The notes below the pieces were generated by a model that saw only the letters and a list, made by a program, of their open reading frames with translations, did not search any database and was not told the DNA's origin. From the NCBI RefSeq assembly GCF_046557915.1, contig NZ_JBHEBG010000004.1, forward strand, positions 62,001 to 126,000: a DNA stretch of 64,000 nt. Direction: 5' to 3'. The first letter of the stretch is position 1. Every line of letters starts with the position of its first letter. This stretch comes from JBHEBG01 sp046557915 (GTDB taxonomy: Bacteria; Bacteroidota; Bacteroidia; Flavobacteriales; Flavobacteriaceae). Below are positions 1 to 9,708 of this stretch, in pieces. The position numbers and the translations under genes were made by a program.

Positions 1-2
1 CT

Positions 3-863
3 ACCGCGCTTATCGGCATTCTATTTCTAATATTGTCGTTAGGATCCTGTAATTCCCTTTTACGTGAAAAAGAGGAGAAGAAACCCCTTGCCAGAGTTGG
101 GGATACTTATTTGTATCGAGAAGACGTGGCCGCACTGTTGAGCAGTTCCATTTCCAAACAAGACAGTGCGTCTTTTGTAACCAACTATATTAACACATGG
201 GCATCCAAGCAGTTATTACTTTCCAAGGCAAAGATAAATCTCCCTGAGGACAAACTGACCGAATTTGAACGGTTGGTAGATAACTATCGTACCGATTTGT
301 ATACAAGGGCCTATAAGGAGGCCTTGGTGCAACAAACGCTAGATACCGCTATTAGTACCTCCCAGCTGCAAAGCTTTTACGAACGGGAAAAGGAGAACTT
401 TAAACTTAAGGAAGCGTTGGTGAAAATTAGGTTTATTGAGCTGCCCAAACAATTTTTGAATAAAAAAACGGTGGTCAGCAGCTTAAAACGCTTTAATAAA
501 AAAGATCAGACGTACTTGGACTCTATTGGGGTTCAATTTAGAAAACTAAATTTTAATGACTCCATTTGGGTAAAAGCCTCTAGGGTAATATCGGAAATTC
601 CTCCGTTGACCCACGAAAACCAAGGTAGATACTTAAAAAAATCACAATTTTTTGAAATGGAGGATTCATTAGGGGTATATTTGGCGAAGGTTACCAATCT
701 TTTAGAGGTCAATGATATAGCACCATTGCAATTTATAGAACCTACTATAAAACAAGTACTCTTAAATAGACGAAAGTTAAACTACATAAGAAAATTGGAA
801 ACCGAAATTATAGATGAGGCAATTAAAGAAAGAGAATTTGAAGTTTATGGAGAAGATAAGTAA
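3..863 (+). CDS. SurA-N-like periplasmic lipoprotein (5'-truncated by window edge)
   Basis: The open frame enters from the left edge, so the true start is missing. The first codons read as a hydrophobic signal ending in a lipobox (L-G-S-C, Cys codon at 48-50), so the product is a lipoprotein. The body is mostly helical and charged and resembles the N-terminal chaperone part of SurA-like foldases. I see no clear parvulin domain. Its 3' end overlaps the next gene, a real SurA, by 17 nt, so the two are co-transcribed and probably act together in outer-membrane protein folding. The function is inferred from context and weak resemblance. Confidence 0.7.
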   Translation, partial: TALIGILFLILSLGSCNSLLREKEEKKPLARVGDTYLYREDVAALLSSSISKQDSASFVTNYINTWASKQLLLSKAKINLPEDKLTEFERLVDNYRTDLYTRAYKEALVQQTLDTAISTSQLQSFYEREKENFKLKEALVKIRFIELPKQFLNKKTVVSSLKRFNKKDQTYLDSIGVQFRKLNFNDSIWVKASRVISEIPPLTHENQGRYLKKSQFFEMEDSLGVYLAKVTNLLEVNDIAPLQFIEPTIKQVLLNRRKLNYIRKLETEIIDEAIKEREFEVYGEDK

Positions 864-2298
864 ACTGGGCTATACCCTTTGTTTGTTGGTATGCTCTGGT
901 CTAGGTTATGCGCAGGAAGTGGATGCCGTAACAGCTACTCAGACAGCACCGGATGAAGTACTCTTGGAGGCTTCTAACGAAGTACAAAAAGATTCTACAG
1001 AAAGTTTTAAAAAAATAAAGCTTGATGGTATTTCCGCTGTGGTAGGGGATTATGTAATCTTGGATTCGGACATTGAAAAGACATTGATAGATCTTAAAAG
1101 TCAGGGAGCATCAACAGCCGATATTACCCGTTGTGGACTTTTGGGCAAGTTAATGGAAGATCGCCTATATGCGCATCAGGCCGTACAGGATAGTATTTTG
1201 GTCTCGGACGATGAGGTAAATGCCACTAGCGAAAGACAAATACAGTCTCTGGTATCCCAAGTAGGTTCTATGGAGAAGGTATTGAAATTTTATAAAAAAG
1301 AGGACGAGGTAAGTTTTAGAGAAGAGCTTTTCGATATAAACAAATTGAGAATGCTCTCCGAAAAAATGCAACAAAAAATAGTTGGAGAGATAGAGATTAC
1401 ACCCGAAGAAGTACGACAGTTCTTCAATAAGATACCCGAGAGCGAAAGACCTGTATTTGGAGCTGAATTGGAGATTGCCCAAATTGTAAAGGAACCGAAG
1501 GCCACCGAAGTTGAAAAACAAAAGGTCATAGACAAATTGAATACGATAAAGGCCGATGTAGAGGAAAACGGTGCAAGCTTTAGCGTTAAAGCGATATTGT
1601 ATTCCCAAGACCCCGGATCTAAATCCAAGGGCGGTTTTTATAGTATGACACGTGAAACGGGTTTTGTAAAAGAATTTAAGGATGTGGCTTTTACGTTGCA
1701 AGAGGGTGAAATTTCCGAACCCTTCGAAACGGTATTTGGGTTTCATATCATCTACATTGAAAAAATACGGGGACAAGAACTAGATTTAAGACATATCCTT
1801 ATTTCACCCGAAATTCCGAAGGAAGCTATTGAGGAAGCACAACGAGAACTAGACAGTATTCGTAAAAAAGTAATTGATGGGCAAATGACTTTTGCGGAAG
1901 CAGCATTTAATTTCTCCGATCAAAAAGAAACCAAGTTTGACGGAGGTCTATTGCGTAACCCCACAAATTTTGATTCTCGTTTTGAGTTAACAAAAATGGA
2001 TCCTACCCTTTACAATCAGGTTAGGGATTTAAAGGACAATGAGATTTCGCGCCCACTTTTGGAAGAAGACCCCAGGGGGGGAGGACCTAAGTACAAAATA
2101 TTGAAAATCACCAACAGGTTTGATGAACATGTGGCCGATTTTGCAAAAGACTATATAAAAATCCAAGAACTTGCACTAAGGGAAAAGCAATTCAACGCCA
2201 TTAGGGAATGGATGGATGAACATATTAAAGACACCTACGTAAGTGTTAATGAGGGTAATAGAAGTTGCAATTTTGCAAATGATTGGGTAAAGGAATAA
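847..2298 (+). CDS. surA: Periplasmic peptidyl-prolyl isomerase/chaperone SurA
   Basis: I place the start at the ATG at 847, not an upstream one at 814, because it gives a clean signal peptide (MEKISK, hydrophobic core, then G-Y-A-Q cleavage site). The 483-residue mature layout is SurA-like: an N-terminal helical domain at about 45-200, then two parvulin modules at about 203-308 and 311-424. Parvulin signatures include GG-Y/GG-L turns, 'FGFHIIYIE' and 'LRHILIS'. SurA escorts unfolded outer-membrane proteins through the periplasm. The gene overlaps the upstream lipoprotein gene and lies 4 nt before a MoxR ATPase gene, so this is an operon. Confidence 0.9.
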   Translation: MEKISKLGYTLCLLVCSGLGYAQEVDAVTATQTAPDEVLLEASNEVQKDSTESFKKIKLDGISAVVGDYVILDSDIEKTLIDLKSQGASTADITRCGLLGKLMEDRLYAHQAVQDSILVSDDEVNATSERQIQSLVSQVGSMEKVLKFYKKEDEVSFREELFDINKLRMLSEKMQQKIVGEIEITPEEVRQFFNKIPESERPVFGAELEIAQIVKEPKATEVEKQKVIDKLNTIKADVEENGASFSVKAILYSQDPGSKSKGGFYSMTRETGFVKEFKDVAFTLQEGEISEPFETVFGFHIIYIEKIRGQELDLRHILISPEIPKEAIEEAQRELDSIRKKVIDGQMTFAEAAFNFSDQKETKFDGGLLRNPTNFDSRFELTKMDPTLYNQVRDLKDNEISRPLLEEDPRGGGPKYKILKITNRFDEHVADFAKDYIKIQELALREKQFNAIREWMDEHIKDTYVSVNEGNRSCNFANDWVKE

Positions 2299-2302
2299 TT
2301 GC

Positions 2303-3256
2303 ATGTCAGACGTTGTCGCCATTAACGGCCTTGTAGAGAAACATAACGCGTTAAAAAAAGAGATTGCTAAGGTAATCATTGGTCAGGAAAAGGTTATAGA
2401 CCAAATTCTGATATCTATATATACCGGTGGACATTCTTTGCTTATAGGTGTACCTGGGCTTGCCAAAACCCTAATGGTAAATACAATTGCGCAGACCTTG
2501 GGACTAGACTTTAAACGGATACAGTTTACCCCGGATTTAATGCCCAGTGATATTTTGGGGAGCGAAGTTTTAGATCAAAACCGCAATTTTAAGTTCATCA
2601 AAGGCCCTGTATTTTCCAATATCATTCTTGCGGACGAAATAAACAGAACACCTCCCAAAACGCAGGCGGCCCTTTTGGAAGCCATGCAAGAAAGGGCGGT
2701 GACCATTGCAGGGCAACAACATAAATTGGATTTGCCCTATTTTGTACTTGCAACCCAAAATCCCATAGAACAAGAAGGGACCTATCCTTTGCCCGAAGCG
2801 CAATTGGATAGATTTATGTTTGCCATTGAATTAAAATACCCCTCTCTAGAGGAAGAAATGCAAGTGGTAAAAGCTACTACTTCTGATGAATCCATTGAGG
2901 TGAACGCATTGTTGAGTGCTGCTGAAATTTTGGAAGTACAACATTTGGTCAGAAGAATACCGGTGCCAGAGAATGTTGTGGAATATGCTGTAAGACTGGT
3001 TAACAACACTAGACCCGGATTGGAGTCTAGCTCGGATTTTGTAAAACAATACATTGATTGGGGCGCCGGCCCTAGGGCATCTCAAAATTTAATTTTGGCC
3101 GCCAAGGCTCATGCTGCCATAAACGGTAAGTTTTCACCAGACATTGAAGATGTACAGGCGGTAACCAACGGCATCCTAAGACATCGGATCATAAAAAACT
3201 ACAAAGCAGAGGCCGAAGGGATAAGCGAAGAAGACATTATCTTAAAACTACTGTAA
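2303..3256 (+). CDS. MoxR-family AAA+ ATPase
   Basis: This 317-residue AAA_3/MoxR ATPase has Walker A G-V-P-G-L-A-K-T at about residue 49, Walker B I-I-L-A-D-E at about 107, and the family's 'NRTPPKTQAALLEAMQE' and 'ATQNPIEQEGTYPLPEAQLDRF' regions. MoxR proteins act as chaperone-like ATPases, often with VWA-domain partners, but no VWA gene is adjacent here. It follows surA after 4 nt and is probably its operon partner. The product is cytoplasmic. The substrate is unknown. Confidence 0.92.
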   Translation: MSDVVAINGLVEKHNALKKEIAKVIIGQEKVIDQILISIYTGGHSLLIGVPGLAKTLMVNTIAQTLGLDFKRIQFTPDLMPSDILGSEVLDQNRNFKFIKGPVFSNIILADEINRTPPKTQAALLEAMQERAVTIAGQQHKLDLPYFVLATQNPIEQEGTYPLPEAQLDRFMFAIELKYPSLEEEMQVVKATTSDESIEVNALLSAAEILEVQHLVRRIPVPENVVEYAVRLVNNTRPGLESSSDFVKQYIDWGAGPRASQNLILAAKAHAAINGKFSPDIEDVQAVTNGILRHRIIKNYKAEAEGISEEDIILKLL

Positions 3257-3445
3257 ACTTCTGTCCGCTAAACCTACTAATGGTTTAGTAAAGGTAATAC
3301 TTGCCGGAATAACTGTTTTTTTGCAAGCAAACCCAAGCTTTTTTGTCAATCGACTAAAATTGTGGTAATCGTATATCAAAAATTTTATTTGCGCTACGGA
3401 TTTCACTAATTTTGAAGAATTGCATAACTGTTAAAAAAAAAGATA

Positions 3446-5713
3446 ATGGCATTTGATATCGACATGATCAAAGAGGTTTACGCCACTATGGCGGAACGGG
3501 TTGATAAGGCTCGGGAAATAGTAGGTAAACCTTTAACACTTTCAGAAAAAATTCTTTATTCCCATTTATGGGAGGGAAATCCAACAACCGCTTATGGAAG
3601 GGGAAAAGATTATGTAGATTTTGCACCAGATCGTATAGCATGTCAGGATGCCACTGCACAAATGGCGTTACTGCAGTTTATGCAAGCAGGTAAATCTAAA
3701 GTGGCCGTGCCCACTACAGTGCATTGCGATCATTTAATACAGGCAAAAAGCGGAGCAGCGGCTGATTTAAAGATGGCAAACAGTACCAGTGCGGAGGTAT
3801 TTGATTTTCTTGAGTCCGTTTCCAATAAATATGGAATAGGCTTCTGGAAACCCGGAGCGGGAATTATACATCAAGTTGTTTTGGAAAATTACGCTTTTCC
3901 CGGAGGAATGATGATCGGAACGGATTCCCATACTGTAAATGCTGGTGGATTGGGGATGTTGGCCATTGGAGTAGGTGGTGCAGATGCAGTAGACGTAATG
4001 GCCGGTATGGCCTGGGAGCTAAAATTTCCTAAACTGATAGGTGTTAAACTAACCGGTAATATTTCGGGTTGGACCTCTGCGAAGGATGTTATACTTAAAG
4101 TAGCGGGTATCCTAACCGTTAAGGGGGGTACAGGAGCTATTGTAGAGTATTTTGGCGATGGAGCCAAAAACCTATCATGTACAGGAAAAGGCACAATATG
4201 TAATATGGGTGCTGAAATTGGGGCTACTACTTCTACTTTTGGCTATGATGCCTCTATGGAACGGTATTTAAGGGGAACGGATAGGAACGATGTGGCCGAT
4301 GCCGCCAATTCGGTGAAGGACTATTTGACGGCCGACCCAGAAGTCTATGCAAATCCAGCACAGTATTTTGATGAATTGATAGAAATAAATTTGGATGAGC
4401 TTAGACCGCATCTTAATGGTCCGTTTACACCAGATTTGGCTACCCCTGTTGGGGAGTTGGGGCCAAAAGCCAAGGAAAATGACTGGCCGGTTAAAGTAGA
4501 TTGGGGACTTATAGGTTCTTGTACCAATTCTTCCTATGAGGATTTAACACGAGCGGCTTCTATAGCACAACAGGCGGTTGAAAAAAAGATTAGACCCAAA
4601 TCGGATTTTGGAATTAACCCAGGGTCCGAACAAATTAGATATACTGCCGAGCGCGATGGGCTACTTCAAATATTCGAAAATTTGGGAGCAACCGTATTCA
4701 CAAATGCATGCGGGCCATGTATAGGTCAGTGGGATAGAAGCGATCTTAAAGGCGAGGAAAAAAATACCATTGTACATTCCTTTAATCGAAATTTTTCCAA
4801 AAGAGCCGATGGAAACCCAAATACCCACGCTTTTGTAGGCTCACCAGAGATGGTAGCTGCCATTGCAATTTCCGGGAGGTTGGATTTTGACCCAATGAAC
4901 GATACCTTACTTAATGAGGAAGGAGAACAAGTAAAATTGGAGGAACCGAGAGGTATAGAACTTCCTCCCTTGGGATTTGAAGTTGAAGATGCCGGTTATT
5001 TGGCTCCCATTGAAGATGGGAGTAGTGTTGAGGTAAAGGTTAGCCCAACATCGGAGCGCCTTCAGCTTTTAGAACCTTTTGTTCCAATTACCTCAGAATC
5101 CCTACAGGGAATGAAGTTGTTGATCAAAGCTTTTGGCAAATGTACCACCGATCACATTTCCATGGCCGGACCATGGTTGAGGTTTAGGGGGCATTTAGAT
5201 AATATTGCAAATAACACACTGATTGGAGCTGTTAACGCTTATAACAAAAAAACCAACTTTGTAAAAAATCAGCTTACCAACGAATATGGCGGGGTTCCGG
5301 ATACACAACGCGCTTACAAAGCGGCTGGGATTAAGACTATAGTGGTAGGGGATCATAACTATGGGGAAGGGTCTTCTCGTGAGCATGCTGCCATGCAACC
5401 ACGGCATTTAGGCGTTGCCGCAGTATTGGTTAAGTCTTTTGCAAGGATACACGAAACCAACCTTAAAAAACAAGGTATGCTGGGGTTAACTTTCGCCAAT
5501 GAGAGCGATTATGATCTAATCCAAGAAGATGACACTTTCAACTTTGTGGATATTCAAGATTTTGCACCCAATACACCGTTGACCATAGAATTGGTACATG
5601 CGGATGGTAGCAAGGACTTAATAAAAGCAAATCATACATACAATCAATCGCAAATAGAATGGTTTCATAAAGGTTCTGCACTAAATGTGATCAAGGAAGA
5701 AAATGCAGTTTAA
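3446..5713 (+). CDS. acn: Aconitate hydratase, mitochondrial-type
   Basis: This enzyme converts citrate to isocitrate in the TCA cycle. At 755 residues it matches the mitochondrial ACO2 type rather than the longer AcnA or AcnB types. Three Fe-S cluster cysteines are visible at 359 (G-S-C-T-N), 422 and 425 (A-C-G-P-C). Their 63/66 spacing is that of mitochondrial aconitase. The C-terminal swivel domain has 'GDHNYGEGSSREHAAM'. The gene is monocistronic, with 189 nt upstream and a terminator right behind it at 5737-5765. A TAATTTTG element at 3407 could be its -7 box, but I found no well-spaced -33 partner. Confidence 0.95.
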   Translation: MAFDIDMIKEVYATMAERVDKAREIVGKPLTLSEKILYSHLWEGNPTTAYGRGKDYVDFAPDRIACQDATAQMALLQFMQAGKSKVAVPTTVHCDHLIQAKSGAAADLKMANSTSAEVFDFLESVSNKYGIGFWKPGAGIIHQVVLENYAFPGGMMIGTDSHTVNAGGLGMLAIGVGGADAVDVMAGMAWELKFPKLIGVKLTGNISGWTSAKDVILKVAGILTVKGGTGAIVEYFGDGAKNLSCTGKGTICNMGAEIGATTSTFGYDASMERYLRGTDRNDVADAANSVKDYLTADPEVYANPAQYFDELIEINLDELRPHLNGPFTPDLATPVGELGPKAKENDWPVKVDWGLIGSCTNSSYEDLTRAASIAQQAVEKKIRPKSDFGINPGSEQIRYTAERDGLLQIFENLGATVFTNACGPCIGQWDRSDLKGEEKNTIVHSFNRNFSKRADGNPNTHAFVGSPEMVAAIAISGRLDFDPMNDTLLNEEGEQVKLEEPRGIELPPLGFEVEDAGYLAPIEDGSSVEVKVSPTSERLQLLEPFVPITSESLQGMKLLIKAFGKCTTDHISMAGPWLRFRGHLDNIANNTLIGAVNAYNKKTNFVKNQLTNEYGGVPDTQRAYKAAGIKTIVVGDHNYGEGSSREHAAMQPRHLGVAAVLVKSFARIHETNLKKQGMLGLTFANESDYDLIQEDDTFNFVDIQDFAPNTPLTIELVHADGSKDLIKANHTYNQSQIEWFHKGSALNVIKEENAV

Positions 5714-5736
5714 CAATTGCACTGAAATAGTTAATG

Positions 5737-5765
5737 AAAACTCCCTATATTACTTGGGAGTTTTT
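5737..5765 (+). terminator. Intrinsic terminator after aconitase
   Basis: AAAACTCCC at 5737-5745 pairs with GGGAGTTTT at 5756-5764, with a 10-nt loop and a T-run following. It lies 23 nt after the aconitase stop and just before the first TlpA-like gene. Confidence 0.75.
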
Positions 5766-5788
5766 AGTTTTGAGAAAGCCAAATCCCT

Positions 5789-6352
5789 ATGAAGATTAGC
5801 AAAAAAACAGTCCTTAACCTTTTACTCTTTGCTTTTATAATTTCCTTTTTTGTTACTCCGATGGGATATTATGGTAAGGTAATGCTAAACAAAATATTTT
5901 CGTTTAGTCCTTCGCTTACCGAAGAGGATAATAGAACCCGCATCACCGATTACGATTGGACCCTTAAGGATGAGAATTGGGATTTTTTCAGTTTTGAGCA
6001 ATCTAAGGGAAAGGTGGTGTTTATCAATTTTTGGGCATCTTGGCGTCTACCCTGTAGTGCAGAATTACAGAGTATTCAAAAGTTCTATAATAGATATGGG
6101 GACAAGGTAGATTTTTACATTATCACAAATGAAGAGCGGCCTCCTGTGCATACCTTTATGGAGGAAAATAATTTTACCTTCCCGGTTACTTATTTGATCA
6201 TTGGAGGAAAAGCTCCTGTAGATGTCAGCGAAGTACCCTCTTCTTATTTAATCGATAAGGAGGGTAATATCATAATCCACAAGGAAAAAGGCATAGCGGA
6301 TTGGGATAATTCTAGTATTTACAGTTTGGTAGATCGCTTATTGGGCCAATAA
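5789..6352 (+). CDS. TlpA-like thioredoxin-fold membrane protein, CxxC degenerated to RxxC
   Basis: This 187-residue protein has one N-terminal membrane anchor (about residues 8-28) and a periplasmic TlpA/ResA-type thioredoxin domain. The redox motif that should read W-C-x-x-C is W-R-L-P-C: residue 86 is Arg (CGT, one transition from TGT Cys) and Cys89 is kept. A dithiol/disulfide cycle is therefore impossible. It aligns without gaps across the motif to the next gene, whose CPPC is intact at the same positions 86 and 89. It may be a holdase, a monothiol partner or a decaying copy. The domain call is seen directly; the loss of redox function is inferred. Confidence 0.85.
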   Translation: MKISKKTVLNLLLFAFIISFFVTPMGYYGKVMLNKIFSFSPSLTEEDNRTRITDYDWTLKDENWDFFSFEQSKGKVVFINFWASWRLPCSAELQSIQKFYNRYGDKVDFYIITNEERPPVHTFMEENNFTFPVTYLIIGGKAPVDVSEVPSSYLIDKEGNIIIHKEKGIADWDNSSIYSLVDRLLGQ

Positions 6353-6355
6353 GTC

Positions 6356-6916
6356 ATGAAAATTACTACTAAAAACCTTGTCAATGCCTTATTTATACTG
6401 CTATTGGGGGTAATACTATTTACACCGGTAGGTTTTTACATGAAGGTACAGGTAAATCGCTTGTTGGCCTTTAGTCCGTCAACCTTGGATACCGACCACG
6501 TGCTACAGATGCGTAGTTACGATTGGTACTTAGTGGACACAGAAGGAAATAGAACTAATTTTAAAGAAGTAAAGGGTAAGATAGTACTTGTAAGTTTTTG
6601 GGCAACGTGGTGTCCACCTTGCGTTGCCGAAATGCCTTCCTTCCAGAAGCTGTATAATAAGTATGGAGAAGAGGTGAAATTTGTTTTTTTGGCAAACGAT
6701 AAGAAAGAAAAAGTAAACCAATTTTTAGATAAAAAAGGATATACCATTCCGGTATATTATTCGGGTTCCGAAACTCCCGAAGTGTTGGAACATGGGAGTA
6801 TCCCAACCACATATATCATTGACAAGAACGGTAAAATTGTAGTTAAAGAAGTTGGTGCGGCAGATTGGGCCTCGGAAAAGGTCTTTGCACTTTTGGACCA
6901 GCTGATAAAACAATAA
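6356..6916 (+). CDS. TlpA-family thiol:disulfide oxidoreductase
   Basis: This 186-residue anchored thioredoxin-fold protein has a TM segment at about 8-28 and an intact active site W-C-P-P-C at 86-89. The later cis-Pro loop reads 'SIPTTYIIDKNG'. Family members reduce periplasmic disulfides, for example in cytochrome c maturation or stress defence. The gene starts 3 nt after its degenerate paralogue, so the pair is a tandem duplication in one operon. It ends 5 nt from the convergent crtZ. Confidence 0.9.
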   Translation: MKITTKNLVNALFILLLGVILFTPVGFYMKVQVNRLLAFSPSTLDTDHVLQMRSYDWYLVDTEGNRTNFKEVKGKIVLVSFWATWCPPCVAEMPSFQKLYNKYGEEVKFVFLANDKKEKVNQFLDKKGYTIPVYYSGSETPEVLEHGSIPTTYIIDKNGKIVVKEVGAADWASEKVFALLDQLIKQ

Positions 6917-6921
6917 ACCGT

Positions 6922-7371
6922 TTATTTCTTAAAATACTTGAATGGTACCACCAACATTCCGAAGCATTCCCCATCTTCCTTACCCAAATGTTTATGATGC
7001 ATTTTGTGAGCTCTTCGTACTCCGCGGGCATACCAGTTGTTGGCCTTTCGAAAAAATTTGAAACGCTGATGAATAAAGATATCGTGTACGGTAAAGTAGG
7101 CTGCGCCATATGCCATAATTCCGAAACCTAGGGGCCAGCCATACCAAAAATTAGTATTGGCCCCTGCATAAAAGAAACTCATACTTACGACGGCATAAAA
7201 AATAAAGAAGGCATCATTACGTTCAAACCAAGAACCATGGTCCTTTTTATGATGATCCTTGTGAAGGCTCCAAAGAAACCCATGCATGATATATTTATGG
7301 GTAAACCACGCCATGAATTCCATTATGGAAAAAGTAGCTAAAAATATAAGGATCCAAATGAACGTCTTCAT
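6922..7371 (-). CDS. crtZ: Beta-carotene 3-hydroxylase CrtZ
   Basis: This is a 149-residue integral-membrane di-iron hydroxylase of the fatty-acid-hydroxylase superfamily. The histidine clusters are all visible: H-K-Y-I-M-H-G, H-K-D-H-H, V-H-D-I-F-I-H and R-A-H-K-M-H-H. It hydroxylates beta-carotene to zeaxanthin, the usual yellow pigment of marine flavobacteria. It is the last gene of the crt operon, 1 nt after crtB. No lycopene cyclase (crtY) lies nearby, so that step must be encoded elsewhere. Confidence 0.92.
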   Translation of the reverse strand: MKTFIWILIFLATFSIMEFMAWFTHKYIMHGFLWSLHKDHHKKDHGSWFERNDAFFIFYAVVSMSFFYAGANTNFWYGWPLGFGIMAYGAAYFTVHDIFIHQRFKFFRKANNWYARGVRRAHKMHHKHLGKEDGECFGMLVVPFKYFKK

Positions 7372-7372
7372 G

Positions 7373-8212
7373 TTATACCAATTGTAATTTATAGTCTACA
7401 TATGATTTTGCGAGTAGACCAAATTTTTGATAATTGGGAACTCGTATACGGGAGTTCTTTATTTCCAAAGGTGGTGTTTTCTGCAATTTTTGTAGCAGTT
7501 TGGAATAATACTTATATGCCGTATATACCCCAAATTTGGCCTCATGGGGTAGTTTTATAATGCCAGAGTAGCCTAGTTTAAAATCGGCCTTAATTTCATT
7601 GACTATTCTATTTTTGGAAACTTCGTCCAGCTCGTTAAGGTTTGTGTTGGGAAAATAGGTTCTGTTCAGGTCTTCGTAGTCCGTCTTAAGATCCCTAAGA
7701 AAATTCACTTTTTGGAAGGCCGAACCCAAGGCCATGGCACTATCTTTTAGTTCCAAGTATTGTTGATCGTCTCCCTTAACAAATACCCTAAGGCACATAA
7801 GGCCAACTACATCGGCAGATCCGTAAATGTACGCTTGGTACTCTTCCTGGGTTAGGTATACCTTTTTTACCAGATCCATGCGCATACTCTCCATAAACGA
7901 ACTTACTAAATGGTGGGGAATCCCATACTTATGATAAGTATGCTGAAAAGCATTCAATATAGGGTTTAAACTAATTCTGTCTTCCAATGCTTTTTCCAGA
8001 TCAGTTTCAAACTTATCAAAGAGTTCTTTTTTGTTGTAATCATGAAAAGTATCCACTATTTCGTCGGCAAAGCGTACAAATCCATAAATGTTGTAAATAT
8101 CTGCCCTAATGGAGGTATCCAACATTTTTGTAGCCAAGGCAAAGGAAGTACTATAGGACTCGGTTACAAGCTTACTACAGTTATATGATACAGTATCAAA
8201 AATGGTCTTCAT
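7373..8212 (-). CDS. crtB: Phytoene synthase CrtB
   Basis: This 279-residue trans-isoprenyl diphosphate synthase condenses two geranylgeranyl-PP to phytoene. The two Asp-rich Mg-PPi motifs are clear: 'FADEIVDTF' near residue 50 and 'NFLRDLKTDYEDLNRTYFP' near 165. It is slightly shorter than many homologues but complete at both ends. It lies 3 nt after crtI and 1 nt before crtZ, so it is translationally linked in one operon under the CarH-like regulator gene. Confidence 0.94.
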   Translation of the reverse strand: MKTIFDTVSYNCSKLVTESYSTSFALATKMLDTSIRADIYNIYGFVRFADEIVDTFHDYNKKELFDKFETDLEKALEDRISLNPILNAFQHTYHKYGIPHHLVSSFMESMRMDLVKKVYLTQEEYQAYIYGSADVVGLMCLRVFVKGDDQQYLELKDSAMALGSAFQKVNFLRDLKTDYEDLNRTYFPNTNLNELDEVSKNRIVNEIKADFKLGYSGIIKLPHEAKFGVYTAYKYYSKLLQKLQKTPPLEIKNSRIRVPNYQKFGLLAKSYVDYKLQLV

Positions 8213-8215
8213 TAC

Positions 8216-9679
8216 TTAATTATTAATGTTTTTAGAAATTAGTTCCGACACTAATTTTCCGGAAATCAATGATGGGGGAACTCCGGGACCAGGTACTGTA
8301 AGTTGACCAGTGAAGAAAAGGTTCTTCACTTTTTTACTCATTAATTTGGGCCTAAGAAATGCGGTCTGGGATAACGTATTGGCCATACCATAGGCATTTC
8401 CCTTGTAGGAGTTGTACTTTTCAATAAAATCGTTTACGCAAAAGGACTCTTTAAAAATAATATTATTCTCAATATTACAACCGGTCCTTTCGCTAAATCG
8501 GGTCATAATAATATCAAAATATTGATTCCGTAACTGCGGGGTATCTTCCAAGCCAGGTGCTATTGGAATTAAAAAAAAGCCGGTCTCACAATCCTTTGGT
8601 GCCATGGAAGGATCTGTTACGGAAGGGAAGTTTGCATAAAACAAAGGGTCTTTTGGCCATTTAGGCGTGTCATAAATCTCTTTGGAGTGGTGCTCGAAAT
8701 CTGTATCGAAAAAAAGATTATGATGCTCCACATTTTCCAATTTTCGATTAAATCCGATATAAAAGAGCAAGGACGAGGGTGCAAAGGTCTTTTTGCCCCA
8801 ATAGTTTTCTGAGTACTGCCGATCTTCCGGGTTTAAAAGGGTTTCGGAATGATGATAATCTGCGCCACTTAAAACCAAATCGGCGTCAATTTCTTGCCCC
8901 TTGCACAAGATCCCTACGGCTTTCCCTTTCTTAACCCTAATGCCATCAACCTGGCTATTGGTGTGGATTTTTACATCTAGTTCCTCGGCAAGGGTTTGCA
9001 TAGCTCTAATAATCTGATACATTCCTCCTTTGGGATGCCAAGTGCCAAGCCCAAAATCTGCGAAGTTCATAAAACTATAAAAGGCGGGGGTATCACTCGG
9101 TTTTGCCCCTAAAAAAAGAACAGGGAATTCTAGAGTCGATATTAATTTTGGGTTTTTGAAACGCTTCCGTACTTCGGAACTAATGGTTTTAAAAAAGTGA
9201 TCTACCCTTAAAACAGTTTCCTTGGTAACTAATTCCAACGGAGAAAGCCCGGGCCTTAGCACAACTTTGTTGATGGCAATGTCGTAATTTTTCTGGGCGC
9301 TGGCTATAAATTTGCGAAGATGTTCGGAACTGCCAGGTTCTATACGTTCAAATTCTGTACAGATCTTGTCCATGGTATCTCCAATGGTAACTACATCGTC
9401 CGTAAAAAAGATTTTGTAGGCTGGGCTTAGCTTATCCAAGGAGTAGTAATCCGATGTTTTCTTTCCGAAATCCCCGAAGAACTTATCAAAGATATCGGGC
9501 ATCCAATACCAACTTGGTCCGGTGTCGAATGTAAATCCGTTCCTGACCAATTGTCCAGCTCGTCCTCCTGTGGCGTTGTTCTTTTCGTATACCTCTACAA
9601 CAAAACCCTGCTTTGCGAGGTAGCAAGATGCGGAGAGCGAAGAAAAACCAGAGCCAATAACAATAACCTTTTTACTCAT
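8216..9679 (-). CDS. crtI: Phytoene desaturase CrtI
   Basis: This 487-residue FAD-dependent desaturase converts phytoene to lycopene. The N-terminal dinucleotide fold is GSGFSSLSASCYLAKQG (G-x-G-x-x-S variant) followed by 'EKNNATGGRAG'. The 'FDTGPSWYWMPD' segment and the C-terminal 'GQLTVPGPGVPPSLISG' are the bacterial-type phytoene dehydrogenase signature. It begins 29 nt after the regulator gene and 3 nt before crtB. It is a peripheral membrane enzyme. Confidence 0.95.
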   Translation of the reverse strand: MSKKVIVIGSGFSSLSASCYLAKQGFVVEVYEKNNATGGRAGQLVRNGFTFDTGPSWYWMPDIFDKFFGDFGKKTSDYYSLDKLSPAYKIFFTDDVVTIGDTMDKICTEFERIEPGSSEHLRKFIASAQKNYDIAINKVVLRPGLSPLELVTKETVLRVDHFFKTISSEVRKRFKNPKLISTLEFPVLFLGAKPSDTPAFYSFMNFADFGLGTWHPKGGMYQIIRAMQTLAEELDVKIHTNSQVDGIRVKKGKAVGILCKGQEIDADLVLSGADYHHSETLLNPEDRQYSENYWGKKTFAPSSLLFYIGFNRKLENVEHHNLFFDTDFEHHSKEIYDTPKWPKDPLFYANFPSVTDPSMAPKDCETGFFLIPIAPGLEDTPQLRNQYFDIIMTRFSERTGCNIENNIIFKESFCVNDFIEKYNSYKGNAYGMANTLSQTAFLRPKLMSKKVKNLFFTGQLTVPGPGVPPSLISGKLVSELISKNINN

Positions 9680-9708
9680 ATCCTGGTAGATTACTTCCCC
9701 AATACATC

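Noticed and set aside
1165..1776. 203-codon minus-strand frame opposite surA
   Set aside because: Shadow of the well-supported SurA gene.
3268..3288. CTAAACC/GGTTTAG hairpin after moxR
   Set aside because: No U-tract on either strand, so not called a terminator.
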